This document shows positions 9,162 through 18,675 of a stretch of 64,000 nucleotides of DNA, piece after piece. The DNA is taken from positions 1 through 64,000 of the forward strand of contig JAODMR010000142.1 in NCBI GenBank assembly GCA_025465475.1, in the 5' to 3' direction. A program made the position numbers and the translations under genes. How positions within the stretch are numbered: position 1 is the first letter of the stretch; each line of letters begins with the position of its first letter. The notes under the pieces were generated by a model that saw only the letters and a program-made list of their open reading frames with translations, searched no databases and was not told the DNA's origin. The DNA is from Micrococcaceae bacterium. GTDB taxonomy: Bacteria; Actinomycetota; Actinomycetes; Actinomycetales; Micrococcaceae.

Positions 9162-9731
9162 TTACCGCCGAAATGCAGGGCCGTCATGTCCGTCGGTCAG
9201 CAGGAGTGTTGCCTCATAGGCAGCCGAAAGTCGGAGGCTCGTATGGAACGCCCTCCACAGCTGGGATAAGTCTGCGAGGCTCAGCTGCAGCCAGGTGATG
9301 CGCACAGGTTCCGACGGCGCAGCAACATCGCCACCCGTCACGGCGGCTGCCAGCTCGCTGGAGTCCAACACCGGGTGGCCATGAAGCACACTCATTGCTC
9401 CTGCCAGTACCCGTTGGCTGACCGCCTCCTGATCCGCCTCATCGCGGGGATAGGGGGTCAACAGGTAATGCAGGTTCAGCGCAAGCGGAGGACTGCCACC
9501 CGGACCTGATGGTGTTTGCTCGGTCGAGGTTCGGTTCCGGGATGCAGCATCAGTCACGACTTCATAGAGGAAAACATTGAGGGAAGTTCCGGTCTGGCCC
9601 GTACGTGCACTGTCTGGGTTACGGGTCGTCACCATCAGGTCGGACAGCTCAGCGTCGAGCGCGGGCAGGGCGTCTTGCAGCAGGTTCCTCAGGGCATTGG
9701 TGACGGCCGCGATTGCCGCCGTATTGTTCAT
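9162..9731 (-). CDS. Pvc16_N / DUF4255-family protein (contractile-injection-system associated family)
   Basis: AIAAVTNALRNLL...LNVFLYEVVTDAASRNR...ALNLHYLLTPYPRDEADQEAVSQRVLAGAMSVLHGHPVL pattern. Confidence 0.75.
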   Translation of the reverse strand: MNNTAAIAAVTNALRNLLQDALPALDAELSDLMVTTRNPDSARTGQTGTSLNVFLYEVVTDAASRNRTSTEQTPSGPGGSPPLALNLHYLLTPYPRDEADQEAVSQRVLAGAMSVLHGHPVLDSSELAAAVTGGDVAAPSEPVRITWLQLSLADLSQLWRAFHTSLRLSAAYEATLLLTDGHDGPAFRR

Positions 9732-9745
9732 TTTTTTGTCCGCCC

Positions 9746-10375
9746 TCACCGGCTGCCCGGGACGCCGTCGAGCAGGGTGGGGACGTACTCGAGCAGCTGG
9801 AGCCGGCCGTCGAAGATCCTGCTGTCCACCATCTCGAGTGCGACATCCGGATACCCGTCGTAGATCCGTTCCCGCCCGGTGCGGCCCGTGATCACCGGGA
9901 ACACCACCAGCCGGAACCGGTCCACCAGGCCGGCGTTAAGCAGTGACCGGCAGAGGCTGAGGCTGCCCAGGGTGGTCAGGGGCGCGGTCCTGGTCTGCTT
10001 CATGTCCCGCACAGCCTCCACCGCGTCCCCGGTCACGAGCTCCGAGTTCGGCCACGCCAACGGCGCCTGCAGGGTCGAGGAGAACACGACCTTGGGAACG
10101 GCTGCCAGTCCGGTCAGGGTTGCCCCCTCGTCCTTGGAAAATCCGGAGTCCGCTGCTTCCGCCTCTCCCGACATGCTGGACATCAACCGGTACGTGTTCG
10201 CGCCGAGGAGGAAGGTGTAGTTCTTTTCCGCTTCCTGGCTCAGCCATGCCAGGTATTCCGGGCCTTCAAGCCCCCACCATCCGGGCCAGCCCTCGGCTGA
10301 GGCGTATCCGTCCAGGGAAATGATCAGGTCAACCATCAGGCTTGCCGATGCCATGTCAGCCGTTGTTTCGCCCAT
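9746..10375 (-). CDS. Dihydrofolate reductase-family (RibD C-terminal-like) protein
   Basis: LIISLDGYASAEGW, LLGANTYRLM, LGSLSLCRSLLNAGLVDRFRLVVFPVITG. Confidence 0.85.
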   Translation of the reverse strand: MGETTADMASASLMVDLIISLDGYASAEGWPGWWGLEGPEYLAWLSQEAEKNYTFLLGANTYRLMSSMSGEAEAADSGFSKDEGATLTGLAAVPKVVFSSTLQAPLAWPNSELVTGDAVEAVRDMKQTRTAPLTTLGSLSLCRSLLNAGLVDRFRLVVFPVITGRTGRERIYDGYPDVALEMVDSRIFDGRLQLLEYVPTLLDGVPGSR

Positions 10376-10455
10376 GACTGCCTCCTTGCTGGACTCGACG
10401 TTCCGAATGGTATCGCTGGCCCGTTCATCCGTTCAAGGGTCGGCCTGGTTCGTGG

Positions 10456-12459
10456 CTAGGAAGCCCAGTCGGCGTCGTCATAGGGGCCACGGAAATGCGC
10501 GCGGAGGTACTCCCCCACCACCGCGGCGCCCAGGTCTCCGACGTCGGGCGCCACCACCCTCCCGTCGATGCGCCGCGCCATCCGCTGCACAAAGCGCTCC
10601 AGCGAGGGATCCTCTCCGAGCCGGAAAAACGTCGCCTGCGTACCGGCACGGCCCAACCGGTCCAGTTCGGCCACCGTGATCCGGACTGTCTCCGCGTCCG
10701 GCGGCCAAGAGAACCAGGAATCCCCGTCGGGCAACAGGTGGGCGGTCGGTTCGCCGTCGGTCACCACCAGCAGGAGGGGCTGCATGGACGGATGCTGACG
10801 GAAGAACCGGCTGGCCAGCAGGAGGCCGTGATGAAGGTTGGTGCCCTGCTCGTGAATCACCGGCAGGGCGGTGAGCTCACCGATGTCCATCGTCTGCGCG
10901 TAGCGGCCGAACGTGATCAGCTGCAGCCGGTCCCCGCGGAAGCGGGTGGAGACGAGGTGATGCAGGGCCAGCGCGGTGCGCTTCATCGGCACCCAGCGCC
11001 CCTCCGCAGCCATGGAGAACGACACGTCGACAAGGAGGACGACGGCGGCCTGGGTCCGCGCCTCCGTTTCCGCGACTTCAATATCCTGCACGCCCAGGCG
11101 CACGCCGGAGCCCGGATCCCCGCCGTCGGCCACCGTGCGAAGGATCGCGTTGGTGATGCTGCGCGTGACATCCCACGGTTCGGCGTCACCAAACTGCCAT
11201 TCGCGACTGGAGCCGGTCAGCTCGCCGGCCGCCCCGGCCACGCGCGTGTCCCGGCGTCCCTGCCTGCCTGACAGCTGCCTGGCCGTGTCCCGGAGCAGTG
11301 ACTTTCCCAGTCGCCGCATGGCCTGCGGAGATAGCCGCAGGTCGCCGTCGGCACCCCGCCGCAGGTAACCGCCGTCCCGCATGGCCCGCTCAATGTCCGC
11401 CAGGGTCCGGGCGGTCACGGCGGCGTTGGCCCCCAACTGGCGGGCCAGGGCGTCCAGGTCCAGGTCACCCAAGGTGGATCCGTTGTAGGACTGGGAGAGC
11501 TGCTCCGCCAACTGGTCAAGTTCGGCAATGTCCTGGAGCACGCCCGTCCCATCGCCCAGTCCGAGTCCTTCCTGGCCCTCAAAGCGTTCCGAACCGGTCC
11601 AGTCCTCCCCCGGGCGAAGCGCGCGAAGGCTGGAATCGAGCTGATCGAGCTGGGCCATCAGTTCGGCCGATCCGAACGCCTGGGCGGAAAGACGCATCAG
11701 TTCATCGCGCTGCTCGGCGGACATGGACTGCAGCAGCCGTTGGGCGGCAGCAGCCCGCTGGGCCAGGGCGTCGACCAGTTCCTCGACGGACTGCGGGTCC
11801 TCCGGAAAGAACTGGCCGTGCTGCGCCATGAACTCCTGGAAATCCTCCTCGGTGTCTTCGCCCCGGCGGTGCTTCTCCAGCAGCTCATTGAGGTCGCGCA
11901 GCATGCCGCTTACCGCTTCGCGGTCCTCCTCCGTGGCATTTTGAAGGGCCTGCTTCATTCCGGCGAAGCGCTGGTCAAGGACTTCCCTGCCCAACAGGTC
12001 CTTGATCCGTTCATAGGCCTCCCGCGCCGTGCCGGACTGCCAGTCGTAGGAAGCCAGCTCGTTGACGGCGGCCGCGGTGGATTCGGGCAGGTTCTGCAGC
12101 TGCATCTCCCGGAACGAGCGGTCCGTGTTGTCCATCGTGGCGTCCCGGGCCAGCTGCTTGCGCTCCTCCAGCACGGCGGTGTCGAGCAGTTTACGGACCT
12201 CGTTCAGGGTTCCATCCAGCCGGTGCCGGCCCAGCAGGTCCCGCCGGCGCTGCTGCACGCGTCCGGCCAGGTCGTCCAGGCCGTCGTGGTTCCGGCCACC
12301 CCGCCTCAGAAACTCCTGCAGGGCCCGCCTGGGCGAATAGCCTGCCATGACCTCCTCGGCAACCGCGTCGAGGGCCTCGGCCAGGTCCACCGGCGGCGCC
12401 AACGGATCGGGTCCGCCTGCGTACCTGCCGTACCGGGAAAACGGGTTGTGAGCGCCCAT
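10456..12459 (-). CDS. VWA-domain protein (CoxE/Mg-chelatase-like) paired with an upstream AAA ATPase
   Basis: VVLLVDVSFSMA MIDAS motif, LLVVTDGEPTAH; acidic coiled N-terminal region. Confidence 0.87.
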   Translation of the reverse strand: MGAHNPFSRYGRYAGGPDPLAPPVDLAEALDAVAEEVMAGYSPRRALQEFLRRGGRNHDGLDDLAGRVQQRRRDLLGRHRLDGTLNEVRKLLDTAVLEERKQLARDATMDNTDRSFREMQLQNLPESTAAAVNELASYDWQSGTAREAYERIKDLLGREVLDQRFAGMKQALQNATEEDREAVSGMLRDLNELLEKHRRGEDTEEDFQEFMAQHGQFFPEDPQSVEELVDALAQRAAAAQRLLQSMSAEQRDELMRLSAQAFGSAELMAQLDQLDSSLRALRPGEDWTGSERFEGQEGLGLGDGTGVLQDIAELDQLAEQLSQSYNGSTLGDLDLDALARQLGANAAVTARTLADIERAMRDGGYLRRGADGDLRLSPQAMRRLGKSLLRDTARQLSGRQGRRDTRVAGAAGELTGSSREWQFGDAEPWDVTRSITNAILRTVADGGDPGSGVRLGVQDIEVAETEARTQAAVVLLVDVSFSMAAEGRWVPMKRTALALHHLVSTRFRGDRLQLITFGRYAQTMDIGELTALPVIHEQGTNLHHGLLLASRFFRQHPSMQPLLLVVTDGEPTAHLLPDGDSWFSWPPDAETVRITVAELDRLGRAGTQATFFRLGEDPSLERFVQRMARRIDGRVVAPDVGDLGAAVVGEYLRAHFRGPYDDADWAS

Positions 12460-12485
12460 GATGCCGCCAATCCCTTGCTCTCTGC

Positions 12486-13874
12486 CTAGCCGTAGATCGT
12501 TTCCCCGTCGCCGGACTCCTTGGAGATCCGCCGGGCGAGGTAGAGACCTTCCAGGGCCAATTCGATGGCGGCGGCGCGCTGCCCGTCGTTGGCCGCTTCG
12601 GCACGTGCGCCGATTTCGTCATAGAGGCCGGATCCGTTGAGGGACGGCAGGTTCTCCAGGAATTCCCTGGCGGTCACCTCTTCCCCGGTCATCACCGTTC
12701 GGTGGCCGTCCAGTGCCGCCACCAGCGGGCCGAAGTCCAGACCCCGGTAATGTTCGCGCACGGCCTCGGCAGTGGCGGTGCGGACAAGGTGGTCAAGGAC
12801 CGCCTGTTCCCGGCCCTCCTCGCCGGATTCGAACTCGATCTTGCCGGAAAGGACGTCGACGGCGCTCTCCAGGTCAACGATCCGCGCAACCGGCTCCGCC
12901 TCTCCGCGCACCGCGGCGCGGCGCAGAGCCGCCGCTGCCACCGTCTCGGCGCCGGCGATGCCGAAACGGGCGGACACGCCGGAGGTTTGGTTGATGGCCG
13001 GGGACTGCCGAAGCGCACGGGTGTAACGGGCCAGGATCTCCAGGAGAATCGACGGGACGTCGGCCACCAGCCGCCCTTCCTGCCGGATCACCGCCACTTC
13101 GTCATCCAGCTCCACCGGGTAGTGCGTTCGGATCTCTGCCCCGAAGCGGTCCTTCAGGGGCGTGATGATCCGGCCGCGGTTGGTGTAGTCCTCCGGGTTG
13201 GCGGAGGCGACCACCAGCACATCCAGTGGCAGCCGGAGCACGTACCCACGGATCTGGATGTCGCGCTCCTCCATCACGTTAAGCATCGCCACCTGGATCC
13301 GCTCGGCGAGGTCGGGCAGTTCGTTGATGGCTACGATGCCCCGGTTGGAACGCGGGATAAGACCGTAATGAATGGTTTCCGGATCGCCCAGCCGCCGTCC
13401 CTCGGCAACCCGCATCGGGTCCACATCGCCAATCAGGTCCGCAACCGACGTGTCAGGGGTGGCGAGCTTTTCGACGTAGCGCTCCGAACGGTGGCGCCAC
13501 GCCACGCGCAGCCGGTCCCCCTCGGCGAGGGCAGCAGCCCGGGACTGGTCCGTGATGGGCTCGTACGGGTGCTCGTTCAGTTCCGAGCCCTCGATCACCG
13601 GGGACCACTCGTCCAGCAGCCCGGCCAGCGTGCGCAGGAGCCGGGTCTTGCCCTGTCCCCGCTCGCCCAGCAGGACGATGTCGTGCCCGGCGATCAGTGC
13701 ACGTTCAAGCTGGGGCAAAACGGTGCGGCTGAATCCAAACATGCCGGGCCACGGATCGCGGTTCGCGGCGAGCGCGGCGAGCAGGTTACCGCGGATCTCG
13801 TGGCGCAGGTCCTTCTGGACATGGCCGGCGGCACGCAGTTCACCAACGGTGAAGATATCGGGACGGTTACTCAC
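12486..13874 (-). CDS. MoxR/Mg-chelatase-type AAA+ ATPase
   Basis: LLGERGQGKTRLLRTL Walker A, GIVAINELPDL Walker B, VVASANPEDYTNRGRIITPLKDRFG sensor region. Confidence 0.9.
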   Translation of the reverse strand: MSNRPDIFTVGELRAAGHVQKDLRHEIRGNLLAALAANRDPWPGMFGFSRTVLPQLERALIAGHDIVLLGERGQGKTRLLRTLAGLLDEWSPVIEGSELNEHPYEPITDQSRAAALAEGDRLRVAWRHRSERYVEKLATPDTSVADLIGDVDPMRVAEGRRLGDPETIHYGLIPRSNRGIVAINELPDLAERIQVAMLNVMEERDIQIRGYVLRLPLDVLVVASANPEDYTNRGRIITPLKDRFGAEIRTHYPVELDDEVAVIRQEGRLVADVPSILLEILARYTRALRQSPAINQTSGVSARFGIAGAETVAAAALRRAAVRGEAEPVARIVDLESAVDVLSGKIEFESGEEGREQAVLDHLVRTATAEAVREHYRGLDFGPLVAALDGHRTVMTGEEVTAREFLENLPSLNGSGLYDEIGARAEAANDGQRAAAIELALEGLYLARRISKESGDGETIYG

Positions 13875-13969
13875 GCCTCCACCGTAGTCCTCGAACCGGC
13901 GTCGAATCGAGGGATCAGGCGCCTCCATTTCCTCCCCTTGGGCGCATGTGCCGCTTAGGCTGGGTGCTG

Positions 13970-14626
13970 ATGACCAAAGCTACGCCGCTGGCCGCATCAC
14001 CGCAGGGCACCCTGCTCCTCCTGGTGCGGCACGGACAGACGCCGACCACGGGTTTGGTGCTGCCCGGGCGCGCTCCGGGATTGCACCTGTCCGACGCTGG
14101 ACGGCTGCAGGCGGAGCGGGTGGCGGAGCGACTGTCAGGCCTTCCCGTCGATGTCATTTCCTCCTCGCCGCTGGAGCGGGCCCGGGAAACAGCGGAACCC
14201 ACGGCGATACGCACCGGGCTGGAGGTCAACCTCAACCCGGGCCTGCTGGAGTGCGACTTCGGGGAATGGACAGGAGCCGCGCTCGCCGACCTGTACCCCC
14301 TCCCGCAATGGCAGAGTGTCCAGCACAGTCCCGCTTCCTTCCGCTTCCCGGGAGGAGAAAGCTTCCAGCAGATGCAGTCGCGGATTGTCGAGGCGCTTGA
14401 GGAGCTTTGCACCGCCCATGCCGGGGGTGTGGTTGTCTGCTTTTCCCATGCCGACCCGATCAAGGCCGCGGTTGCCCACGCGCTGGGGACGCATCTGGAC
14501 CTCTTCCAACGGATCGTGATCAACCCCGGCTCCGTGTCAGCCATCTCGTATGTTCCAGGACAATCACCGGCCGTGCTCACCGTGAACTCCACGTTGGAAT
14601 CGTTGGACGGGTTGCGGTCGGCGTGA
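13970..14626 (+). CDS. Histidine phosphatase-family protein
   Basis: LLLVRHGQTPTTG, SSPLERARETA, ECDFGEWTG, CFSHADPIKA. Confidence 0.92.
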   Translation: MTKATPLAASPQGTLLLLVRHGQTPTTGLVLPGRAPGLHLSDAGRLQAERVAERLSGLPVDVISSSPLERARETAEPTAIRTGLEVNLNPGLLECDFGEWTGAALADLYPLPQWQSVQHSPASFRFPGGESFQQMQSRIVEALEELCTAHAGGVVVCFSHADPIKAAVAHALGTHLDLFQRIVINPGSVSAISYVPGQSPAVLTVNSTLESLDGLRSA

Positions 14627-15342
14627 TGGACGGGGAAACCGGCCGGGGGCAGAAGGAGGCACTGCTGGTCAACGGCCGCGTCGAATTGCTGGGACAGATC
14701 CCGAACAGCAGTAATGCAACGTTCCTGGTACAGCTCTCCTGCGGGGACGACTCCGGCTGGGCGGTCTACAAGCCGGAGTCAGGGGAACGGCCGCTGACCG
14801 ATTTTGAGCCGGGGCTGTACCGGCGGGAACGCGCCGCGTATTTGCTCAGCGACTACCTGACGTGGCAGGTTGTGCCGCCGACGGTCATCCGAAACGACGC
14901 TCCCCTGGGGGTCGGGTCGGTGCAGGAGTTCATCGCCGGCGACACCAACGAGCACTACTTCACGCTGTACGCCGACTCGCCGGACACGCACCCCGCCTTG
15001 GCCCGGATCGCCCTGTTCGATTGCATCACCAATAACACGGACCGCAAGAGTGGGCACGTGCTGCGCGGGGACGATGGCCACGTCTGGGGCATCGACCACG
15101 GGTTGTGCTTTGCCGCGGACTTCAAGCTGCGCACCGTGATCTGGGACTTTGCCCGGGAACCGATCCCGGCCCGCCTGCTCCAGGACATGGCGCCGTTGGC
15201 TGAGGCCGTCCCGGGCAACGTCGCCGAACTGCTCGACGACGCCGAGGTCACCGCCCTGCAGCGGCGGGTGCAGCGCCTGCTGCGGGACGGGGTGCTACCG
15301 GTGGACCGCACCGGCCGCCGCTATCCCTGGCCGCTCGTGTAG
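14626..15342 (+). CDS. SCO1664-family protein (PI3/4-kinase-like fold)
   Basis: WAVYKPESGERPLTDFEPGLYRRERAAYLLS...FDCITNNTDRKSGHVLR...VWGIDHGLCF; TGATG overlap with the upstream gene. Confidence 0.88.
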   Translation: MDGETGRGQKEALLVNGRVELLGQIPNSSNATFLVQLSCGDDSGWAVYKPESGERPLTDFEPGLYRRERAAYLLSDYLTWQVVPPTVIRNDAPLGVGSVQEFIAGDTNEHYFTLYADSPDTHPALARIALFDCITNNTDRKSGHVLRGDDGHVWGIDHGLCFAADFKLRTVIWDFAREPIPARLLQDMAPLAEAVPGNVAELLDDAEVTALQRRVQRLLRDGVLPVDRTGRRYPWPLV

Positions 15343-15347
15343 GCACC

Positions 15348-16133
15348 CTAAGGCGCAGGCGTGGAATTCCGGCCACCATAGTCGGCAGTTATCCGCCGTG
15401 AGGTGTCCATCAGCAAGGGGATCACGGTCTTTTCAAGGTCGTCAGCGGAGGCGCGGTGGGTCTGCAGTGAAACGTTGGCGGCCGCGACCATCTCGGTCCC
15501 CCGCCACACGGGAACGGCGACCCCACGCAGGCCCTGTTCCAGCTCCTCGGACACCATGGCCCAACCCCTGAGCCGTGCTGCTTCCACTTCCTGCCTCAGT
15601 GCGTTCCTGCCGGTCACCGAGCGCTGCGTGAGTTGGCGCAACTGCACCGACTCGAGGTACTGCTCGAGGTCCGATGCCGGCAACCCGCCCAGGAGGACCC
15701 TGCCCATGGACGTTGCCCAGGCCGGAAACCTGGTGCCGACCGTGATGGAGACACTGAGCAACCGGGGCGAGGGAACGCACACCACGTAAACCACGTCCAT
15801 GCCGTCGAGGATGCACAGGGCCGTTGTTTCATTCAGGTTGGCGGCGAGGCTCTTCAGGTGGGGTTCCGCCACGCCCGGAAGGGTCAGGCCGGCCAGGTAG
15901 GACCGGCCGACGTCGAGCGAGCGCGCAGTCAATGCGAAAACCGGGCCGTCAGCACGCAGATAACCGAGTTCGGCCAAGGTCATCAGGAAGCGCCGGGCGG
16001 AGGCCCTGGTCATCTCGGTCCGGGCGGCAACCTGGGAGACCGTGAGCCGCGGATCCTCGGGTGTGAAGGCCAGCAGGACGTCAAAGGCCTTTTCCACCGA
16101 CTTCACAAAGTAGGCCCCCTGCTCCTCCACCAC
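15348..16133 (-). CDS. IclR-family transcriptional regulator (PcaR/PobR-type)
   Basis: HTH RTEMTRASARRFLMTLAELGYL; TVGTRFPAWATSMGRVLLGGLP. Confidence 0.88.
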   Translation of the reverse strand: MVEEQGAYFVKSVEKAFDVLLAFTPEDPRLTVSQVAARTEMTRASARRFLMTLAELGYLRADGPVFALTARSLDVGRSYLAGLTLPGVAEPHLKSLAANLNETTALCILDGMDVVYVVCVPSPRLLSVSITVGTRFPAWATSMGRVLLGGLPASDLEQYLESVQLRQLTQRSVTGRNALRQEVEAARLRGWAMVSEELEQGLRGVAVPVWRGTEMVAAANVSLQTHRASADDLEKTVIPLLMDTSRRITADYGGRNSTPAP

Positions 16134-16287
16134 GTCGTGTTCCTTCCCCGAACATCGGTCAGCCGGTCCGCAAGGCGTGCCTGATAGCCGTTCCGATTCT
16201 ATAAGCGTCCCTGGTCCCCACGTCACCGCGCCTTGGATCTCTCCACACGCCGACAAGGAGGGGCGTTGTGATCGGCCTCACTGTCAA

Positions 16288-16310
16288 GTATGCTTTTTGT
16301 GATCACATAC
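16288..16310. promoter_or_regulatory. Candidate operator: nested palindrome GTATG..TGTGATCACA..CATAC between divergent iclR and MFS genes
   Basis: 10-bp palindrome TGTGATCACA at 16298-16307; outer arms GTATG/CATAC. Confidence 0.4.
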
Positions 16311-16378
16311 CGCACGTCGGTTCGCTATACGTACAAATCATTCGAAGCCCCACCTTCAGCGTGGAAGGATCAGCAGCC

Positions 16379-17713
16379 ATGACAGACATCGCAGCATCAC
16401 CGGAGGCCCGTACACCGGACCAAGCGCAACGACAGCTCAGGCGTGCCAGGAAAGCGGCCCTGGCCGCGTTCCTGGGTGGGGCCTTGGAGTACTACGACTT
16501 CTTCATCTACGCCACCGCGGCCTCGTTGATCTTCTCGAAGATCTTCTTCCCCGCCGGCGATGCCACCGTCGCCCTCTTGGCGTCCTTCGCCACCTTCGGG
16601 GTCGCCTATGTCGCCCGTCCTTTCGGTGCTGTCTTCTTCGGGCATCTGGGGGACAAGATCGGTCGAAAGAACACCCTGGTGCTGACCCTTGTCATGATGG
16701 GTGCAGCAACCTTCCTCATCGGCGCCCTGCCCGACTTCAATGCCGCCGGCTACTGGGCACCAGCGCTGCTGGTCCTGCTGCGTCTTCTGCAGGGATTGTC
16801 CGCCGGCGCCGAAACGGCAGGAGCCTCCGCGCTTTCAACCGAGGAAGCGCCGGAGGGCCGGCGCGGTTTCTTTGCCAGCTTTGCCATGAGCGGCATCGCC
16901 GCCGGCATTGTGCTGGCGTCACTGGCCTTCCTTCCTGTGGCGGCGATGAGCGAAGCGGACCGCCTTGCCTGGGGCTGGCGCATTCCGTTCTGGCTTTCCA
17001 TCATCGTGCTCATCGTCGCCTACCTGGTCCGCCGTTCGCTCGAAGAACCGGAAGTCTTCGAGGAAAAGCACGACCATGGCGAACTCGCAAAACTTCCCTT
17101 CGCCAAGATGCTCGCCACGCACCCCGCGCAATTTTTCCAGGTGGCCCTCATGTCCTTTGAGACTGTCACCAACACGTTCATGCAGTCCTTTGGTTTGGCC
17201 TATGCGGTGACCGTGGGTGTTCCGGCCTCCACCATGCTCTGGGTCAGCATCCTGGGCAACGTCCTGGCCATCGCCACGCAGCCGCTGATGGCCATGCTGT
17301 CCGACAGGTTTGGACGCCGGCCGATCTTCATCAGTGGCGTCCTGGGCTCCGGCATCATGATCTTTGTGTACTTCTCGGTGATCTCCACCGGAAACATTCC
17401 GATGATCTTCCTCACCAGCACGCTGATCACGGCAGGCACGTACGCCATGTCCAACGCGATCTACCCGGCGTGGTTCTCGGAACTGTTCAACGTCAAAGTC
17501 CGCTACTCGGGCATGGCCATCGGCCTGCAGATCGGCATCCTCTGCGCCGGTTTCACTCCGCTGCTGGGCACCGCCCTGGTGGGAGCAGAGAAAGCCAACT
17601 GGGGACCGGCCGCGTGGATCGTTGCGGCCTCGTCAGTTCTGGCGGTGACCGGAGCCCTGTGGGCCAGGGAGACCAGCCGGACTCCCCTGCGCAACCTGGG
17701 CAACCCGGTCTGA
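16379..17713 (+). CDS. MFS metabolite:H+ symporter, putative aromatic acid or shikimate transporter
   Basis: ALEYYDFFIYATAASLIF, ARPFGAVFFGHLGDKIGRKNTLVLTL, GAETAGASALSTEEAP. Confidence 0.9.
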   Translation: MTDIAASPEARTPDQAQRQLRRARKAALAAFLGGALEYYDFFIYATAASLIFSKIFFPAGDATVALLASFATFGVAYVARPFGAVFFGHLGDKIGRKNTLVLTLVMMGAATFLIGALPDFNAAGYWAPALLVLLRLLQGLSAGAETAGASALSTEEAPEGRRGFFASFAMSGIAAGIVLASLAFLPVAAMSEADRLAWGWRIPFWLSIIVLIVAYLVRRSLEEPEVFEEKHDHGELAKLPFAKMLATHPAQFFQVALMSFETVTNTFMQSFGLAYAVTVGVPASTMLWVSILGNVLAIATQPLMAMLSDRFGRRPIFISGVLGSGIMIFVYFSVISTGNIPMIFLTSTLITAGTYAMSNAIYPAWFSELFNVKVRYSGMAIGLQIGILCAGFTPLLGTALVGAEKANWGPAAWIVAASSVLAVTGALWARETSRTPLRNLGNPV

Positions 17714-17733
17714 ACGGACGCCGGCGACGGCTT

Positions 17734-17772
17734 GCAGAGGACGACGCGGAACCTCCCGCCGTCGTCCTCTGC
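17734..17772. terminator. Bidirectional hairpin between convergent MFS and iclR genes
   Basis: 13-bp perfect inverted repeat GCAGAGGACGACG / CGTCGTCCTCTGC. Confidence 0.8.
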
Positions 17773-17802
17773 GTTGTACCGGTTGAGCTAGGACCGGCTG
17801 AG

Positions 17803-18615
17803 CTAGGACCGGGCGGTCAGGTCGGCTGAGATCAGCTTGGCCGTTGCTACGATTTCCCGGGAGACGGACGCGAGGTAGGCATCCGGGTCCGGCTTGGCGG
17901 CCACCGATTGGGCCTGCATGGACACGTTCACCGCCGCCACCACCTTGGCACCGTCGTACACGGGTGCGGCGACGGACATCAGCCCCAGCTCCAGCTCCTG
18001 GTCCAGCAGGCACCAGCCCTGAGCCCTGACCGTCTCCAGTACGGCCATCAGTTCGGGCACTGTTCCCAGGGCGCGAGGGGTCAGAGGCCGGATATCGGCC
18101 GACGCCAGGTATGACTTCAGCCCTGCCGGAGGCAGGTTTGCCAGCAACACCCTGCCCATGGACGTGGCATAGGCCGGGAACCGGGTGCCCACCGTGATGC
18201 CGATGGTCATGATCCGCCGGGTGGTCACCCGGGCAATATAGGCAATGTCAGTTCCATCCAGCACGGCCGCGGAGGTCGACTCCCCCAGCTTGAGGGAAAG
18301 TTCCTCCAGGTGTGGCTGTGCCAGTTGCGGAAGGGACAGCCCGGACAGGTAGGCGTACCCCAGTTGGAGCACTTTGGCGGTCAGCGCGAAGGTCTTCCCA
18401 TCGATCCGGACGTAGCCGAGCTCCACCAGGGTGTGCAGGAACCTTCTGGCGGTCGCGCGGGTCAGGTCGGTACGTGCCGCTACTTCGGTGAGGGTCATGA
18501 CCGGATGCTCTGCGTTGAAGGCCCGGATTACCGCGAGCCCGCGCGCCAGCGACTGGACGTATTGATCACCGGCCTGTGGAGCCGAGGCTCCGTCGGGAAC
18601 TGCTGTTTCGGTCAT
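17803..18615 (-). CDS. pcaR: IclR-family regulator, PcaR-like
   Basis: LTRATARRFLHTLVELGYVRIDGKTFALTAKVLQLGYAYLSGL; adjoins pcaJ in the operon. Confidence 0.85.
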   Translation of the reverse strand: MTETAVPDGASAPQAGDQYVQSLARGLAVIRAFNAEHPVMTLTEVAARTDLTRATARRFLHTLVELGYVRIDGKTFALTAKVLQLGYAYLSGLSLPQLAQPHLEELSLKLGESTSAAVLDGTDIAYIARVTTRRIMTIGITVGTRFPAYATSMGRVLLANLPPAGLKSYLASADIRPLTPRALGTVPELMAVLETVRAQGWCLLDQELELGLMSVAAPVYDGAKVVAAVNVSMQAQSVAAKPDPDAYLASVSREIVATAKLISADLTARS

Positions 18616-18675
18616 GGTTCCCAATCCTATGCACCCCGTGGCGGGGCGGGTCGCGCCGTTCTGGTGTGGACTGTG

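Noticed and set aside
12702-13958. 418-aa antisense ORF opposite the MoxR ATPase
   Set aside because: The opposite strand encodes clear Walker A/B motifs; the antisense translation shows no family pattern.
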